Assembly: GCF_019599275.1 (NCBI RefSeq)
Contig: NZ_JAHZTD010000002.1
Span: 186,001-250,000, forward strand
DNA from: Hymenobacter sp. HSC-4F20
GTDB lineage: Bacteria; Bacteroidota; Bacteroidia; Cytophagales; Hymenobacteraceae
Length of the DNA: 64,000 nt
Direction: 5' to 3'
The notes beneath the pieces were generated by a model. It was not told where the DNA came from. It worked only from the letters and a program-made list of their open reading frames with translations, and did not search any database. A program made the position numbers and the translations under genes. Positions 1 to 8,540 of the stretch are shown here, piece after piece; the stretch's first letter is position 1, and each line of letters starts with the position of its first letter.

Positions 1-1640
1 AGCATCTGCTCCTTCTGAATAGTCGGCGGCATGGACAGCTCTGCACGTTTAACCACCGCATCAAGGATAACCGGGCCCGGATGGGCCAGCATTTCTGCAA
101 TGGCCGCTGAGAGGTAAGCCGGATCGGTGACCCGGATACCCCGCACGCCCGCCGCTTCGGCCAGGGCGGCAAAGTTCGGATTTTCCAGCTCGGTGCCGTA
201 CTCCAGAATGCCAGCGGCCTTCATTTCCAACTCTACAAACCCCAGGCTGTTGTTGTTGAAGATGACAACTTTTACTGGGGTGTTGAGCTGTTTCAAGGTT
301 AGCAGTTCGCCCAACAGCATGGCAAAGCCTCCGTCGCCGGCCAGGGCTATTACTTGCCGGTTCGGGTAGGCCAGTTGCGCCCCCAGGGCCTGAGGCATGG
401 CGTTGGCCATGCTGCCGTGGTTAAATGAGCCAACAAGCCGGCGCCGGCCGTTCATGCGCAGGTAGCGGGCCGCCCAGATGGTAGGCGTGCCCACGTCGCA
501 GGTAAAAATGGCGTCTTCGGCGGCCTGCTCGTTAAGCAGGCGGGTTACGTACTGGGGGTGCATGCTGGTGTCGCCGGGCTCCCCGGTGGCCAGCTCATCC
601 AGGTTCGCGCGGGTGCGGCGGTAGTTGTCGAGGGCTTTTTCCAGGTGCTCCCGGTTTTGCTTGTGGTTAAGCAGGGGTAGCAGTTCCCGGAGTGTAGCCG
701 CTACGTCGCCGACCAACCCTACCTCTACCCGGGCCCGGCGACCGATATGCTCCCCGCGAATGTCTACCTGCACGGTGCGCACATCCTGGGGCAGGAACTG
801 TGCGTAAGGAAAATCAGTGCCGAGCATCAGCATGGAATCGGCATCCATCAGGGCGTCGTACCCCGAGGTGAAACCCAGCAAACCAGTCAGGCCTACATCG
901 TAGGGATTGTTGGGCTCCACGTATTCCTTGCCCCGTAGGGCATGCACGATGGGAGCACCCAGTAGCTCGGCCACTTGCAGCAGTTCGGCGTGGGCGTCGG
1001 CGCAACCCGCGCCGGCCATAATGGTCACCTTATCAGCGGTATTGAGCAAGTCGGCAGCCGCGCGCAGTTCCTCCATAGCCGGCACCAGAGTTGCTCTACT
1101 GCGCAGCACAGGCAGGCGCGGCTCGGGGGCTTCTGCTTTCTGATGGCTGATGTCGCCGGGCACTACTATCACGGCTACACCTCTCTGAACCAAAGCCGTC
1201 TGAATGGCTATTTCGGTGGTGCGTACCGTTTGGTCGGGGTGGCCGATCAGCTCGCAGTAGGCGCTACACTCTTTGAACGTGTTCTCGGGGTGCGTTTCCT
1301 GAAAATACTGAGTTCCAATTTCCACGCTCGGAATCTGGGCGGCAATGGCCAGCACCGGCACACGGCTGCGGTGGCAGTCATAGAGGCCATTCAGCAGGTG
1401 GGTGTTGCCAGGCCCACAGGAGCCCGCGCACACGGCCAGCGCCCCGGTCAGGTGAGCTTCAGCGCCAGCGGCAAAAGCCCCGGCTTCCTCATTGCGCACG
1501 TGTATCCACTCAATACCGTCGCGCTTCCTGATTTCATCGGTAATGCCGTTAAGGGAGTCGCCTACCACGCCGTACACCCGCGTTACGCCAGCGGCCTGCA
1601 GGGTATCCACTATAATTTCTGAGACAGTCTTCTTCGCCAT
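1..1640 (-). CDS. poxB: Pyruvate dehydrogenase (quinone)/pyruvate oxidase, ThDP-dependent, C-terminus beyond window
   Basis: Peripheral membrane flavoenzyme family that decarboxylates pyruvate to acetate and CO2 and passes electrons to quinone. The ATG is at 1640 and the reading frame stays open to base 1 (about 546 codons of a family length near 575), so only the extreme C-terminus is missing. The N-terminal ThDP-binding (PYR) domain shows the motifs GVVGDSLNGITD, HVRNEEAGAFAAGAEA (with the activating Glu) and CAGSCGPGNTHLLNGLYDC, all closely PoxB-like. The last visible residues (ELSMPPTIQKEQM) match the PoxB region just before the membrane-binding C-terminal tail. It is transcribed alone, away from nothing obvious upstream. 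The alternative, an acetolactate synthase-type enzyme, is less likely because of the PoxB-specific motifs. Confidence 0.9.
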   Translation of the reverse strand, partial: MAKKTVSEIIVDTLQAAGVTRVYGVVGDSLNGITDEIRKRDGIEWIHVRNEEAGAFAAGAEAHLTGALAVCAGSCGPGNTHLLNGLYDCHRSRVPVLAIAAQIPSVEIGTQYFQETHPENTFKECSAYCELIGHPDQTVRTTEIAIQTALVQRGVAVIVVPGDISHQKAEAPEPRLPVLRSRATLVPAMEELRAAADLLNTADKVTIMAGAGCADAHAELLQVAELLGAPIVHALRGKEYVEPNNPYDVGLTGLLGFTSGYDALMDADSMLMLGTDFPYAQFLPQDVRTVQVDIRGEHIGRRARVEVGLVGDVAATLRELLPLLNHKQNREHLEKALDNYRRTRANLDELATGEPGDTSMHPQYVTRLLNEQAAEDAIFTCDVGTPTIWAARYLRMNGRRRLVGSFNHGSMANAMPQALGAQLAYPNRQVIALAGDGGFAMLLGELLTLKQLNTPVKVVIFNNNSLGFVELEMKAAGILEYGTELENPNFAALAEAAGVRGIRVTDPAYLSAAIAEMLAHPGPVILDAVVKRAELSMPPTIQKEQM

Positions 1641-1789
1641 ATTCTTGCAGGTAATGTCCGAAGGCTATACGACGACCCGTCCCGAAAGGCCGCCGCTTCT
1701 TTCTGTTATTCCTTTCTGTTATTCGCTGGTGGCAGGCAGCTGCGTACAGCTTCGCCTGTACAAGCTCCCCCGGTATAGGCAGGTTTAAG

Positions 1790-2344
1790 CTATGACTTAG
1801 TTAGTGCCCAAGCTCCGGCCATAGCCAATTCCCGCAGTGCTTCGGCCGCTTCGTATTCCAGGGCTTTAATGCGCACAGTAAGGAGGGCCTGGGCGCCGGG
1901 GCCGTTGCGCTGCCACTGCTGCCGGGCTTCTTCAAGCAGTTGTGCCACCCACGCTTGGGCGTGCTCCTCGCTGGCAACGGGTAGGCTTGCGTGCAGGGTG
2001 GGTAGCACTTGCAGCCGGTGCTGGTATTGAACGGCTTTTTGCTGCATGCGGGCCAGTTCCCGGCGCAGCGTTGCAGCCTGGGCCTGGCACTGCTGCTGGT
2101 AGGCTTGCAGCGGGCCCCAGTCGGGGGCGGGCACGGCCGCGCCGGCCGAAGCCGCGGCGCTCATGGCCGCGACCAAGGGATGCAGGGCCTGCGCCGCAGC
2201 GGCCGGGAGCTTCCGCTGCCCGGTTTCGGTAAGGGCCACCAGCGCCCGTGACACCCCCAGCAGCTCCGACAGCTCCAGCTGCGACAAGCCGTAGTAAGCA
2301 CGGATTTCGGGTAACCGGGGGTCAGGGGCGGGTGCGGCGGGCAT
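1790..2344 (-). CDS. XRE-type helix-turn-helix protein with a long helical tail
   Basis: 184-residue protein. Residues about 11-45 form a Cro/C1-type helix-turn-helix (IRAYYGLSQLELSELLGVSRALVALTETG pattern, given here only in part: GLSQLELSELLGVSRALV). The remaining 130 residues are Ala/Gln/Arg-rich and helical, probably a coiled coil for oligomerisation, and are not a domain I recognise. It lies on the same strand as its neighbours but with gaps of about 150 bases on both sides, so it is probably monocistronic. A DNA-binding regulator of unknown target is the safe call. Confidence 0.7.
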   Translation of the reverse strand: MPAAPAPDPRLPEIRAYYGLSQLELSELLGVSRALVALTETGQRKLPAAAAQALHPLVAAMSAAASAGAAVPAPDWGPLQAYQQQCQAQAATLRRELARMQQKAVQYQHRLQVLPTLHASLPVASEEHAQAWVAQLLEEARQQWQRNGPGAQALLTVRIKALEYEAAEALRELAMAGAWALTKS

Positions 2345-2503
2345 ATGATGCTGGTTGTAAGCTACGGCTACATACGCAGGGCTGTCCGTGCGGGACCATG
2401 CGGTGTAACTGTTTTTGCTTTACGAGTAGAATAGTCACACCGGCTACCCTGCTAGCTGGTAGCAACGTTTCGCCTACCCGGCCAGCCCCCTACTGCTACT
2501 GCC

Positions 2504-3811
2504 CTATTTAGTTTTAAAGTGCACAGTGTAATTCTCCCGCAACGGATAGCCCGTACGAGACCTGAAGCTGCGGGTAGTCACCACAAACTCGTACTCATGG
2601 TTTGGCTGCAACTCTACGCTAAGCCGGAACTGCTTACCGTCGGCAGAAAAGCCCACCGGTTTTTTCAGAGGGAAGTATTCTTGGCCCCGCGGCCCCATAT
2701 TGAAGGACATGCCCTGCTCGTCCATTTCTTGGCTAAATTGGATTACCAGTTCGCGCACTCCGGCATCGACGGTGGTAGCGCCATTTCTGAACGGCGCCAG
2801 CCCGGCCACCACGGGGTAACGGGCCTGAAGCGCGGTAAGAAGCGCCGGTTTGTCCCAGCCCTCGGGGTAGTAGCCGGCCTGAGCGAGAAAGCGCTCCGTA
2901 GCTTCCGGGTTGGCGTAGTCCAGCTCAATGATGTCTTTGATGGCCTGCCGCTTGTTTTCGGCTTGGGCGTAGTAGCGTTTGCAAATGCTGTAACCGATGA
3001 AATAACCAAGGTCGGCGGTGGTGCCTACGCTAGTGCCGTTGTAAAGCCAGCGGCTCATATCGTCTCCAAACATTTCCTCCTTGAACCGGGCCTGCAGCTC
3101 AGGGGCGTGGGCCGCGCCGTAGCGGAGGTAGCTGGCTTGCAAAGGCTTTCGCACGACCAGCTCGGTAACAAAATCACAAGCGCCTTCTTTCAGAGCCTGC
3201 CCCAGCAAGTTGGTCTGGCCGGGGCGCTGCTGGGTGTGCACATACTCGTGCACGTTTAGGGGCACAATGTTATCGAGCGACTGGTGCCGGAACACGCCTG
3301 CCAACCACTGATTGGAAAACTCCGATACGTCGGTGGAGGGGGTACCCATAGTAATTTCCGTACCCACCAGCACAAGGTTGTCGCGCACGGTACCGCCCGA
3401 GCGCAGCCCTCCTACGGTAAAGTACATTTTCGCCTCGCGCAGCTCCGGATATAGGCGCCTTAACCGGTGGATACTGCGGTCAATATCTCGGGTTTTGGTT
3501 TTTACCACCAGGGTATTGGGCCGGATGGAAGTCCAGAACTTAGGCAGTTTGTTGATCAGGTCAACCCACTTTTCTGCCGTAAACTCCCGCGCTTCCATAA
3601 ACGCGTGCAGCCCCTCACTGCCCGGCCGGATATATAGCCGGTTGAATACCGCTATTTGCCGGATGCGGTCTGGGGTAGCGCGCACGCTGTCATAGGCCAC
3701 CCAAAACCGGTCGATGTCGTCGGTATAGATAGCAGATTTCGAGGTGCGGGTTTGCCCTAGACAAGTAAAGGCGTCCGTGACTAGCAGCAGGCAGAGTAGC
3801 CATTTTTTCAT
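2504..3811 (-). CDS. Exported HExxH zinc-protease-like protein (DUF2268-like)
   Basis: 435-residue protein with a Sec signal peptide (MKKWLLCLLLVTDAFTCLGQ). A gluzincin-like motif HEYVHTQQ lies near residues 187-191 and is followed about 18 residues later by EGACDF, which supplies the likely third ligand Glu, as in DUF2268-type predicted zinc proteases. The last 100 residues look like a beta-rich Ig-like domain. The start at 3811 is chosen over the upstream in-frame codon at 3901 because the signal peptide begins there and a good -7 box sits at 3823-3830, inside the longer reading. Substrate unknown; likely periplasmic or surface located. Confidence 0.7.
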   Translation of the reverse strand: MKKWLLCLLLVTDAFTCLGQTRTSKSAIYTDDIDRFWVAYDSVRATPDRIRQIAVFNRLYIRPGSEGLHAFMEAREFTAEKWVDLINKLPKFWTSIRPNTLVVKTKTRDIDRSIHRLRRLYPELREAKMYFTVGGLRSGGTVRDNLVLVGTEITMGTPSTDVSEFSNQWLAGVFRHQSLDNIVPLNVHEYVHTQQRPGQTNLLGQALKEGACDFVTELVVRKPLQASYLRYGAAHAPELQARFKEEMFGDDMSRWLYNGTSVGTTADLGYFIGYSICKRYYAQAENKRQAIKDIIELDYANPEATERFLAQAGYYPEGWDKPALLTALQARYPVVAGLAPFRNGATTVDAGVRELVIQFSQEMDEQGMSFNMGPRGQEYFPLKKPVGFSADGKQFRLSVELQPNHEYEFVVTTRSFRSRTGYPLRENYTVHFKTK

Positions 3812-3822
3812 AGCAACAAGAG

Positions 3823-3830
3823 CAAACGTA
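3823..3830 (-). promoter_or_regulatory. -7 box TACGTTTG for the HExxH protein gene
   Basis: On the minus strand this reads TACGTTTG, a full match to the Bacteroidota -7 consensus TAnnTTTG. It would give a leader of only a few bases before the ATG at 3811. No clear -33 TTG was assigned. Confidence 0.45.
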
Positions 3831-3999
3831 TACCTGACAGCGCGAATGACAACAAATAGTGGGTAAGCTCCAAGAGGTAGAGGAAGCCTCAGAGTCTGCA
3901 AGGAGCAGCTTCTGCCTGTCTACCCGCACCTGAAACGCCAACGGCCCGCCGCACCGGGTGGTGCCGACGGGCCTATGAATGGGTTTCAACTTGCTACCT

Positions 4000-4260
4000 A
4001 GTCAGGCAGCTTTTTGATCAGCAAAAGCTACAAAGCGTCTCGTAGCCAGGGGGTTTCCAGCCCAAAGGTTTCGTCAGCCGCCACTAGCTCCTGTAGCCGT
4101 GCTACCATTAACCGTCTGGCCTATACGCTCACGAGAGGCCCCGCGCTATTTCAATGGTATTGACGAACTCCCGGCACCCCAGCAGATTCGGCAGCAGCGC
4201 GTACGCGGCGGTAGTTTTGCCTGCACCGTTGCAGCCCGCTAGGAGGTAGAGGGGTTTCAT
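4000..4260 (-). pseudogene. Decayed zeta-toxin/COG4185-type P-loop ATPase
   Basis: From an ATG at 4260 the minus strand encodes MKPLYLLAGCNGAGKTTAAY followed by a CREFVN-x2-EIARGLS stretch, which is the N-terminus of the zeta-toxin-like 'predicted ABC-type ATPase' family with an intact Walker A (GCNGAGKTT). A TGA stops it right after GLS. The homology resumes in another frame (RRLMVARLQELVAADETFGLET) after the loss of roughly ten family residues, and a single-base deletion then shifts ET(T)LATRRFVAFADQ into a third frame. The rest of the family length (about 190 residues) is missing. This is a relic of a kinase or toxin-like gene, not a working product. Confidence 0.75.
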
Positions 4261-4270
4261 AACTAGGAAT

Positions 4271-4774
4271 TCATTTGGCAGAAGCTATCAATGCGAGTTT
4301 TTTCACCAGCCATGCTTCGGTGTCTGACATCGGTTTGAACACCTTAACATAGCACAGTACTGCACAAATGCTCAGTGGAAAGAGCGTATATACTACCCTT
4401 TCCCAAAGCTCCAGTGTACGATATACCCCATTCACCTTCATTTCGTCACTCATTAATATACTAATTGACAGTATTCCACTAATAACTACACAAAGCAGAA
4501 TAACAAAATAACCTTCGGTAGTTGGCTTGATCGTCAAATCAACCTGTACTGGACTTCCATCCGTTATTGCACCGCTAACTACAGGAAAGACAGGTCCATT
4601 TTGCGTACTACTCCGGCGCAATACAGTGAAGTATCCCTCGCTAATTTCCACTTTATACTTCTCTGTCTTTAGAATCCAGAAGCCAGCTTCTTCCCTGCTC
4701 AAGTGAGAAATGATTGAATTTATTTCTTGAGCCGATAACGCCGATTGATAGACTCTATTCTGAGAGAGCAGCAT
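4271..4774 (-). CDS. Hypothetical membrane protein
   Basis: 167 residues, not recognised. There are two hydrophobic segments (about 92-110, YFVILLCVVISGILSIS, and about 130-147, VVYTLFPLSICAVLCYV) with a polar N-terminal half. Base composition is clearly more AT-rich than the neighbours, which together with the adjacent decayed ATPase gene 10 bases downstream suggests an acquired accessory patch (inference). It starts about 30 bases after the end of the carboxyltransferase gene. It does not resemble a known zeta antitoxin. Confidence 0.5.
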   Translation of the reverse strand: MLLSQNRVYQSALSAQEINSIISHLSREEAGFWILKTEKYKVEISEGYFTVLRRSSTQNGPVFPVVSGAITDGSPVQVDLTIKPTTEGYFVILLCVVISGILSISILMSDEMKVNGVYRTLELWERVVYTLFPLSICAVLCYVKVFKPMSDTEAWLVKKLALIASAK

Positions 4775-4807
4775 GTCTTGTTTACGGTATTATTGCTAGC
4801 AGCTTGC

Positions 4808-6436
4808 TTACACCTGAATCACGCCCACGTTATACGCCTTCTCAATGGGCGCGTGGTTGGCCATGCTGATGCCCTGGGAAATGACCTTGCGGGTTTCCAA
4901 GGGGTCGATGATGGCATCGACCCAGAGGCGGGCGGCGGCGTAATAGGGCGAGAGCTGCTCGTCGTAGCGGGCTTTGATTTTGTCGAACATCTCCTTCTTG
5001 GCCTCGTCGGTGAGCGTTGAGCCTTTGGCCTCGGCAGCGGCTACTTGTATCTGAAGCAATGTATTGGCGGCGGCGGCTCCGCTCATTACGGCCAGCTGGG
5101 CGGTAGGCCAGGCCACAATGAGGCGGGGGTCGTAGGCCTTGCCGCACATGGCGTAGTTGCCGGCCCCGTAGGAGTTGCCCACAATCACCGAAAACTTGGG
5201 CACCACGGAGTTGCTCATGGCATTCACCATCTTGGCTCCGTCCTTGATAATGCCGCCGTGCTCCGACTGGCTACCCACCATAAAGCCCGACACGTCGTGC
5301 AGGAACACCAGCGGAATGCGCTTTTGGTTGCAGTTCATGATGAAGCGCGCGGCTTTGTCAGCCGAGTCGGAGTAGATAACGCCGCCCATCTGCATGGCAC
5401 CCTTCTTGGTTTTCACGATCTTGCGCTGGTTGGCCACGATGCCCACGGCCCAGCCCTCAATGCGCGCCAGCCCGCAGATCAGGCTCTGTCCGTAGAGGTC
5501 CTTGTAGGGCTCAAACTCTGAGTCGTCCACCAAGCGCCGGATGATGTCCATCATGTCGTAAGGCTTCACCCGGTCGGCGGGTAGCAGGCCGTAGATTTCC
5601 GCTGGGTTTTCCTTGGGCGGTGCGGGAGCTTTGCGGGAGAATCCGGCCGTAGCCTGCCCGCCCAGCTTATCGAAGATGTTGCGGATGTGGTCGAGACACT
5701 CTTCGTCATTCTGGAACTTGTAGTCCGTCACGCCCGAAATTTCGGAGTGGGTAGTAGCCCCGCCCAGCGTTTCGTTGTCGATACTTTCGCCAATGGCTGA
5801 TTTCACGAGGTAGGAACCCGCCAGAAACACCGAGCCGGTGCCATCCACAATCATGGCCTCGTCGGACATAATGGGCAGGTAGGCGCCGCCCGCCACGCAG
5901 GGGCCCATGATGGCGGCCAGCTGCACGATGCCCATGCTGCTCATTACGGCGTTGTTGCGGAAGATGCGGCCGAAGTGCTCCTTGTCGGGGAAAATTTCGT
6001 CCTGCATGGGCAGGTACACGCCCGCCGAATCGACGAGGTAAATGATGGGCAGCTTGTTTTCGATGCTGATTTCCTGAGCCCGCAGGTTTTTCTTGGCTGT
6101 TATCGGGAACCAGGCGCCAGCCTTCACGGTGGCATCGTTGGCGACAACCACGCACTGCCGGCCTTGCACGTAGCCGATAACTACTACTACCCCTCCGCCG
6201 GGGCAGCCGCCTTCTTGCGGGTACATACCTTCGCCGGCAAATGCCCCGATTTCCACGGTTTCGGCATCCTTATCGAGCAGGTAGGTAATACGCTCCCGGG
6301 CCGTGAGCTTGCCCTTGGCTTTGTGGGCCGCAATGCGCTTCTCGCCGCCCCCGAGGGCTACGCGCTGCAAGCGCTGCTGCAATTGAAACGTGAGTTGCTT
6401 AATGCTGTCTTCGTTTTTGTTGAACTCGAGGTCCAT
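4808..6436 (-). CDS. Acyl-CoA carboxylase, carboxyltransferase (beta) subunit, methylcrotonyl-CoA carboxylase-like
   Basis: 542 residues, the normal length for the biotin-dependent carboxyltransferase beta subunit, which moves CO2 from carboxybiotin to an acyl-CoA. It shows KLTARERI at the N-terminus, the PGGGVVV and VVANDATVKAGAWFP signatures, IYLVDSAGVYLP, and the oxyanion-hole glycines in GPCVAGGAYLP and GNSYGAGNYAMCG. The pattern is closer to methylcrotonyl-CoA carboxylase beta than to propionyl-CoA carboxylase, but the substrate cannot be fixed. No biotin carboxylase or biotin carrier gene is adjacent. It has its own promoter (6507-6514). Confidence 0.9.
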   Translation of the reverse strand: MDLEFNKNEDSIKQLTFQLQQRLQRVALGGGEKRIAAHKAKGKLTARERITYLLDKDAETVEIGAFAGEGMYPQEGGCPGGGVVVVIGYVQGRQCVVVANDATVKAGAWFPITAKKNLRAQEISIENKLPIIYLVDSAGVYLPMQDEIFPDKEHFGRIFRNNAVMSSMGIVQLAAIMGPCVAGGAYLPIMSDEAMIVDGTGSVFLAGSYLVKSAIGESIDNETLGGATTHSEISGVTDYKFQNDEECLDHIRNIFDKLGGQATAGFSRKAPAPPKENPAEIYGLLPADRVKPYDMMDIIRRLVDDSEFEPYKDLYGQSLICGLARIEGWAVGIVANQRKIVKTKKGAMQMGGVIYSDSADKAARFIMNCNQKRIPLVFLHDVSGFMVGSQSEHGGIIKDGAKMVNAMSNSVVPKFSVIVGNSYGAGNYAMCGKAYDPRLIVAWPTAQLAVMSGAAAANTLLQIQVAAAEAKGSTLTDEAKKEMFDKIKARYDEQLSPYYAAARLWVDAIIDPLETRKVISQGISMANHAPIEKAYNVGVIQV

Positions 6437-6480
6437 TAGGGGTGGGATGAAAGTGGGTGGTGGGATGGGTGGGAAAGCAA

Positions 6481-6506
6481 AAATCCGCCCCTATGGGGGC
6501 GGATTT
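6481..6506 (-). terminator. Rho-independent terminator after the MlaD gene
   Basis: An 11-bp GC-rich stem (AAATCCGCCCC against GGGGCGGATTT) with a 4-base loop. On the minus strand it is followed by TTTTT. It lies 35 bases downstream of the mlaD-like stop codon and directly next to the following promoter. Confidence 0.75.
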
Positions 6507-6514
6507 CAAAGGTA
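6507..6514 (-). promoter_or_regulatory. -7 box TACCTTTG for the carboxyltransferase gene
   Basis: A perfect TAnnTTTG match on the minus strand, giving a leader of about 65 bases. The preceding hairpin would fall at the very 5' end of the transcript. Confidence 0.6.
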
Positions 6515-6541
6515 CGTTTTGTGCAAGAAGCCGGCACAACA

Positions 6542-7558
6542 TTAGGGCGTAACTACGGCACCGGTAGCGGGTGTCACCGTTTTGGTTTCCTTTTCTACCT
6601 CGCCGTTGGGCTTAGTGGTCGTTTCGGTTTTCTTTTTCTCCTTGCCTCCGCCAAATACCGAGAAGTGCACGTAGCGCTTGGGGTTGGCCTGCAGGTCCTT
6701 AATCAGGTTATTGGAGCTAGCGGCCGTAGCGTTGAGATTGTTGTAGAGCAGCGTATCGCTGATGAGCTTACCCAGAGAGCCTTTCTGGTCGGTGAGGGAG
6801 CGGTTCAGGGTGGTCATCGTGCCCTGAGCTTCCGTCATGGTGGCGTTGAGCTTGCGCATGGCTGGGCCTACGGGCGCGTTCTTTAGCGAGTCGCTGAGGG
6901 TAGAGAAATTAGCGGCAATCCGGTCGAATTTAGCGCTGGTCTTGTTCAGGTCGGCCGTGAGGCGGGCCATGTTGGTGGTAATCTGGTTGATGTTGCGCTG
7001 GTTCATCAGCAGCAGATTTTTCAGCGCCTCGGTGCTACCCTGAGCGTTTTGCAGGGTAGCCTGCAGGCTCACCTTGGCGTCCTTGTTCAGGAAGCCGTTT
7101 ACCTTAATCAGCGTGGAGTCCACGGTGCCGAGCACGGGTAGGGCCTTAGCCTGGAAAGCGTCGGTAATGCTGGCCACAGTATAGGATTTCAGTTCCTCGC
7201 CCCCGTCAAACACTTTCGTATTCTTACCCAGGAAGAGGGTAATGGTTTTGGAGCCCAGCAGCGAGCCGCTGAGGCTAGCCACGGTAGAGTCGCCGACGGT
7301 AACGCCTTTTTGCAGTTCCACGGCTACTTTCACCCGGTTGCCTTCCTCCGGGACCAGCATCATTTCCTTTACCTGGCCTACTTTAATACCGTTCAGGATG
7401 ACGGGGTTGCCCACGTTCAGGCCGTCCACGTTATCGTACTTAGCGTAGTAGGTCCGGTCCGACGATAGAATATTACTACCCTTCAGAAAGTTGAAGCCTA
7501 CAATAAGCAGGGCTACGGCCACAATGCCCAACAGGGCCACTTTGATTTCTTTTGACAC
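6542..7558 (-). CDS. MlaD/MCE-domain protein (lipid transport, inner membrane anchored)
   Basis: 338 residues from a GTG start (VSKEIKVALLGIVAVALLIV). An ATG at 7624 would add 22 polar residues and cannot be excluded. One N-terminal transmembrane helix is followed by an MCE domain (YYAKYDNVDGLNVGNPVILNG, IKVGQVKEM), then a long helical region (about residues 150-290) as in PqiB/MlaD-type tunnel or needle proteins, and a Lys/Glu/Thr-rich tail. MCE proteins carry phospholipids between inner and outer membranes. It directly follows the amidase gene and is probably co-transcribed with it. The permease and ATPase partners are not in the window. Confidence 0.85.
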   Translation of the reverse strand: MSKEIKVALLGIVAVALLIVGFNFLKGSNILSSDRTYYAKYDNVDGLNVGNPVILNGIKVGQVKEMMLVPEEGNRVKVAVELQKGVTVGDSTVASLSGSLLGSKTITLFLGKNTKVFDGGEELKSYTVASITDAFQAKALPVLGTVDSTLIKVNGFLNKDAKVSLQATLQNAQGSTEALKNLLLMNQRNINQITTNMARLTADLNKTSAKFDRIAANFSTLSDSLKNAPVGPAMRKLNATMTEAQGTMTTLNRSLTDQKGSLGKLISDTLLYNNLNATAASSNNLIKDLQANPKRYVHFSVFGGGKEKKKTETTTKPNGEVEKETKTVTPATGAVVTP

Positions 7559-7628
7559 GGGGGTCAGCGGTTGGTTGAAGAGGGAGTCGGAGAGGCATTT
7601 ACCGGGCCTGTACAAGGCCGGCAAGGAG

Positions 7629-8489
7629 TTATTCGCCGGTGGTAGCTTCCAACTCGTTTTTATAGTCGCGGAAGGCCCGGTAAATCCCCGAGGCCATATA
7701 CGACTGCCCGGCTTTATCGTTCAAGTATTGCTCTTCCTGACGGTTCGTCAGAAATCCCGACTCGATAAGGACCGAGGGCATAGTAGATTTCCAAAGCACC
7801 AGAAAGCCTGCCTGCTTGACGCCGCGTGAGGGGCGGCCCACCGTAGTGCGGAACTGGCGGTCTACCTTTTGGGCAAACCGGATGCTGTTGACCATGTGCG
7901 CGCTCTGAAACAAGGAAAACAGAATGTGGCTTTGGGGCGAGGTGGGGTCGAAGCCGTTGTAGCGCTCCTGGTAGTTTTCTTCCTGCAGAATTACGGCATT
8001 TTCCCGCTTGGCTACCGAGAGGTTGGCGTCGGTCTTGTGCGGGCCCATCGTCCAGACCTCAGTGCCAATAGCGGCCGGAGCACTGGCGTTGCAGTGCACG
8101 GAGATAAACAGGTCGGCGTTGTTCTTGTTGGCAATGCCTGCGCGGTCGGCTAGTTCCACAAACACGTCGGTTTTGCGGGTGTACACCACCTTCACCTCGG
8201 GCATGTTCTCCTCGATCTGCCGGCCCAGCTCCAGAATAATTTTCAGGGCCACGTCAGCTTCGCGCGCCTTCACACCGGCGCAGCCCCGGTCTTTGCCGCC
8301 GTGGCCGGCATCGAGCACCACCGTGCGCAGGCGGTAGCGCGCAGGCGCCGCCCTGCCGGGCAGGGAAGGGCGCGGCGAGGAAGAAGAAGAGCCGGCGAGA
8401 AATAACAGGGCCGCCGCGCCCAGAGCGACAATATTCCGCACGGAGTTCGTTAGTTGGGGTAGCGACCCGCTACCTTTGCAAACCGCCAC
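7629..8489 (-). CDS. N-acetylmuramoyl-L-alanine amidase (Amidase_3)
   Basis: 286 residues. Zn-dependent amidase that cuts the MurNAc-L-Ala bond of peptidoglycan in the periplasm. The metal ligands are visible: His in VVLDAGHGGKD, Glu in KAREADVAL, His in FISVHCNASAP, plus the catalytic Glu in PSVLIESGFLTN. The N-terminus has a hydrophobic export segment (IVALGAAALLFLAGSSSS); a GTG at 8441 would give a compact signal peptide and is a likely alternative start. It is divergent from lptD and upstream of the MCE gene, so cell-wall and lipid-transport functions share an operon. Confidence 0.88.
   Translation of the reverse strand: MAVCKGSGSLPQLTNSVRNIVALGAAALLFLAGSSSSSPRPSLPGRAAPARYRLRTVVLDAGHGGKDRGCAGVKAREADVALKIILELGRQIEENMPEVKVVYTRKTDVFVELADRAGIANKNNADLFISVHCNASAPAAIGTEVWTMGPHKTDANLSVAKRENAVILQEENYQERYNGFDPTSPQSHILFSLFQSAHMVNSIRFAQKVDRQFRTTVGRPSRGVKQAGFLVLWKSTMPSVLIESGFLTNRQEEQYLNDKAGQSYMASGIYRAFRDYKNELEATTGE
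8471..8478 (+). promoter_or_regulatory. -7 box TACCTTTG for lptD
   Basis: A perfect TAnnTTTG match about 60 bases before the lptD ATG at 8541. It supports that start. Confidence 0.6.
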
Positions 8490-8540
8490 AAAATAAACGA
8501 TAAAAACTACGTGGCCCCACTCGCGCCTGTGTTCAATTCT

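Noticed and set aside
3942..3973. Imperfect GC hairpin downstream of the zeta-type relic
   Set aside because: Several mismatches and no T-tract; not strong enough to call a terminator.
4271..4774. The 167-residue gene as an antitoxin of the neighbouring zeta-type relic
   Set aside because: It has two membrane helices and no antitoxin-like motif; position alone is not enough.
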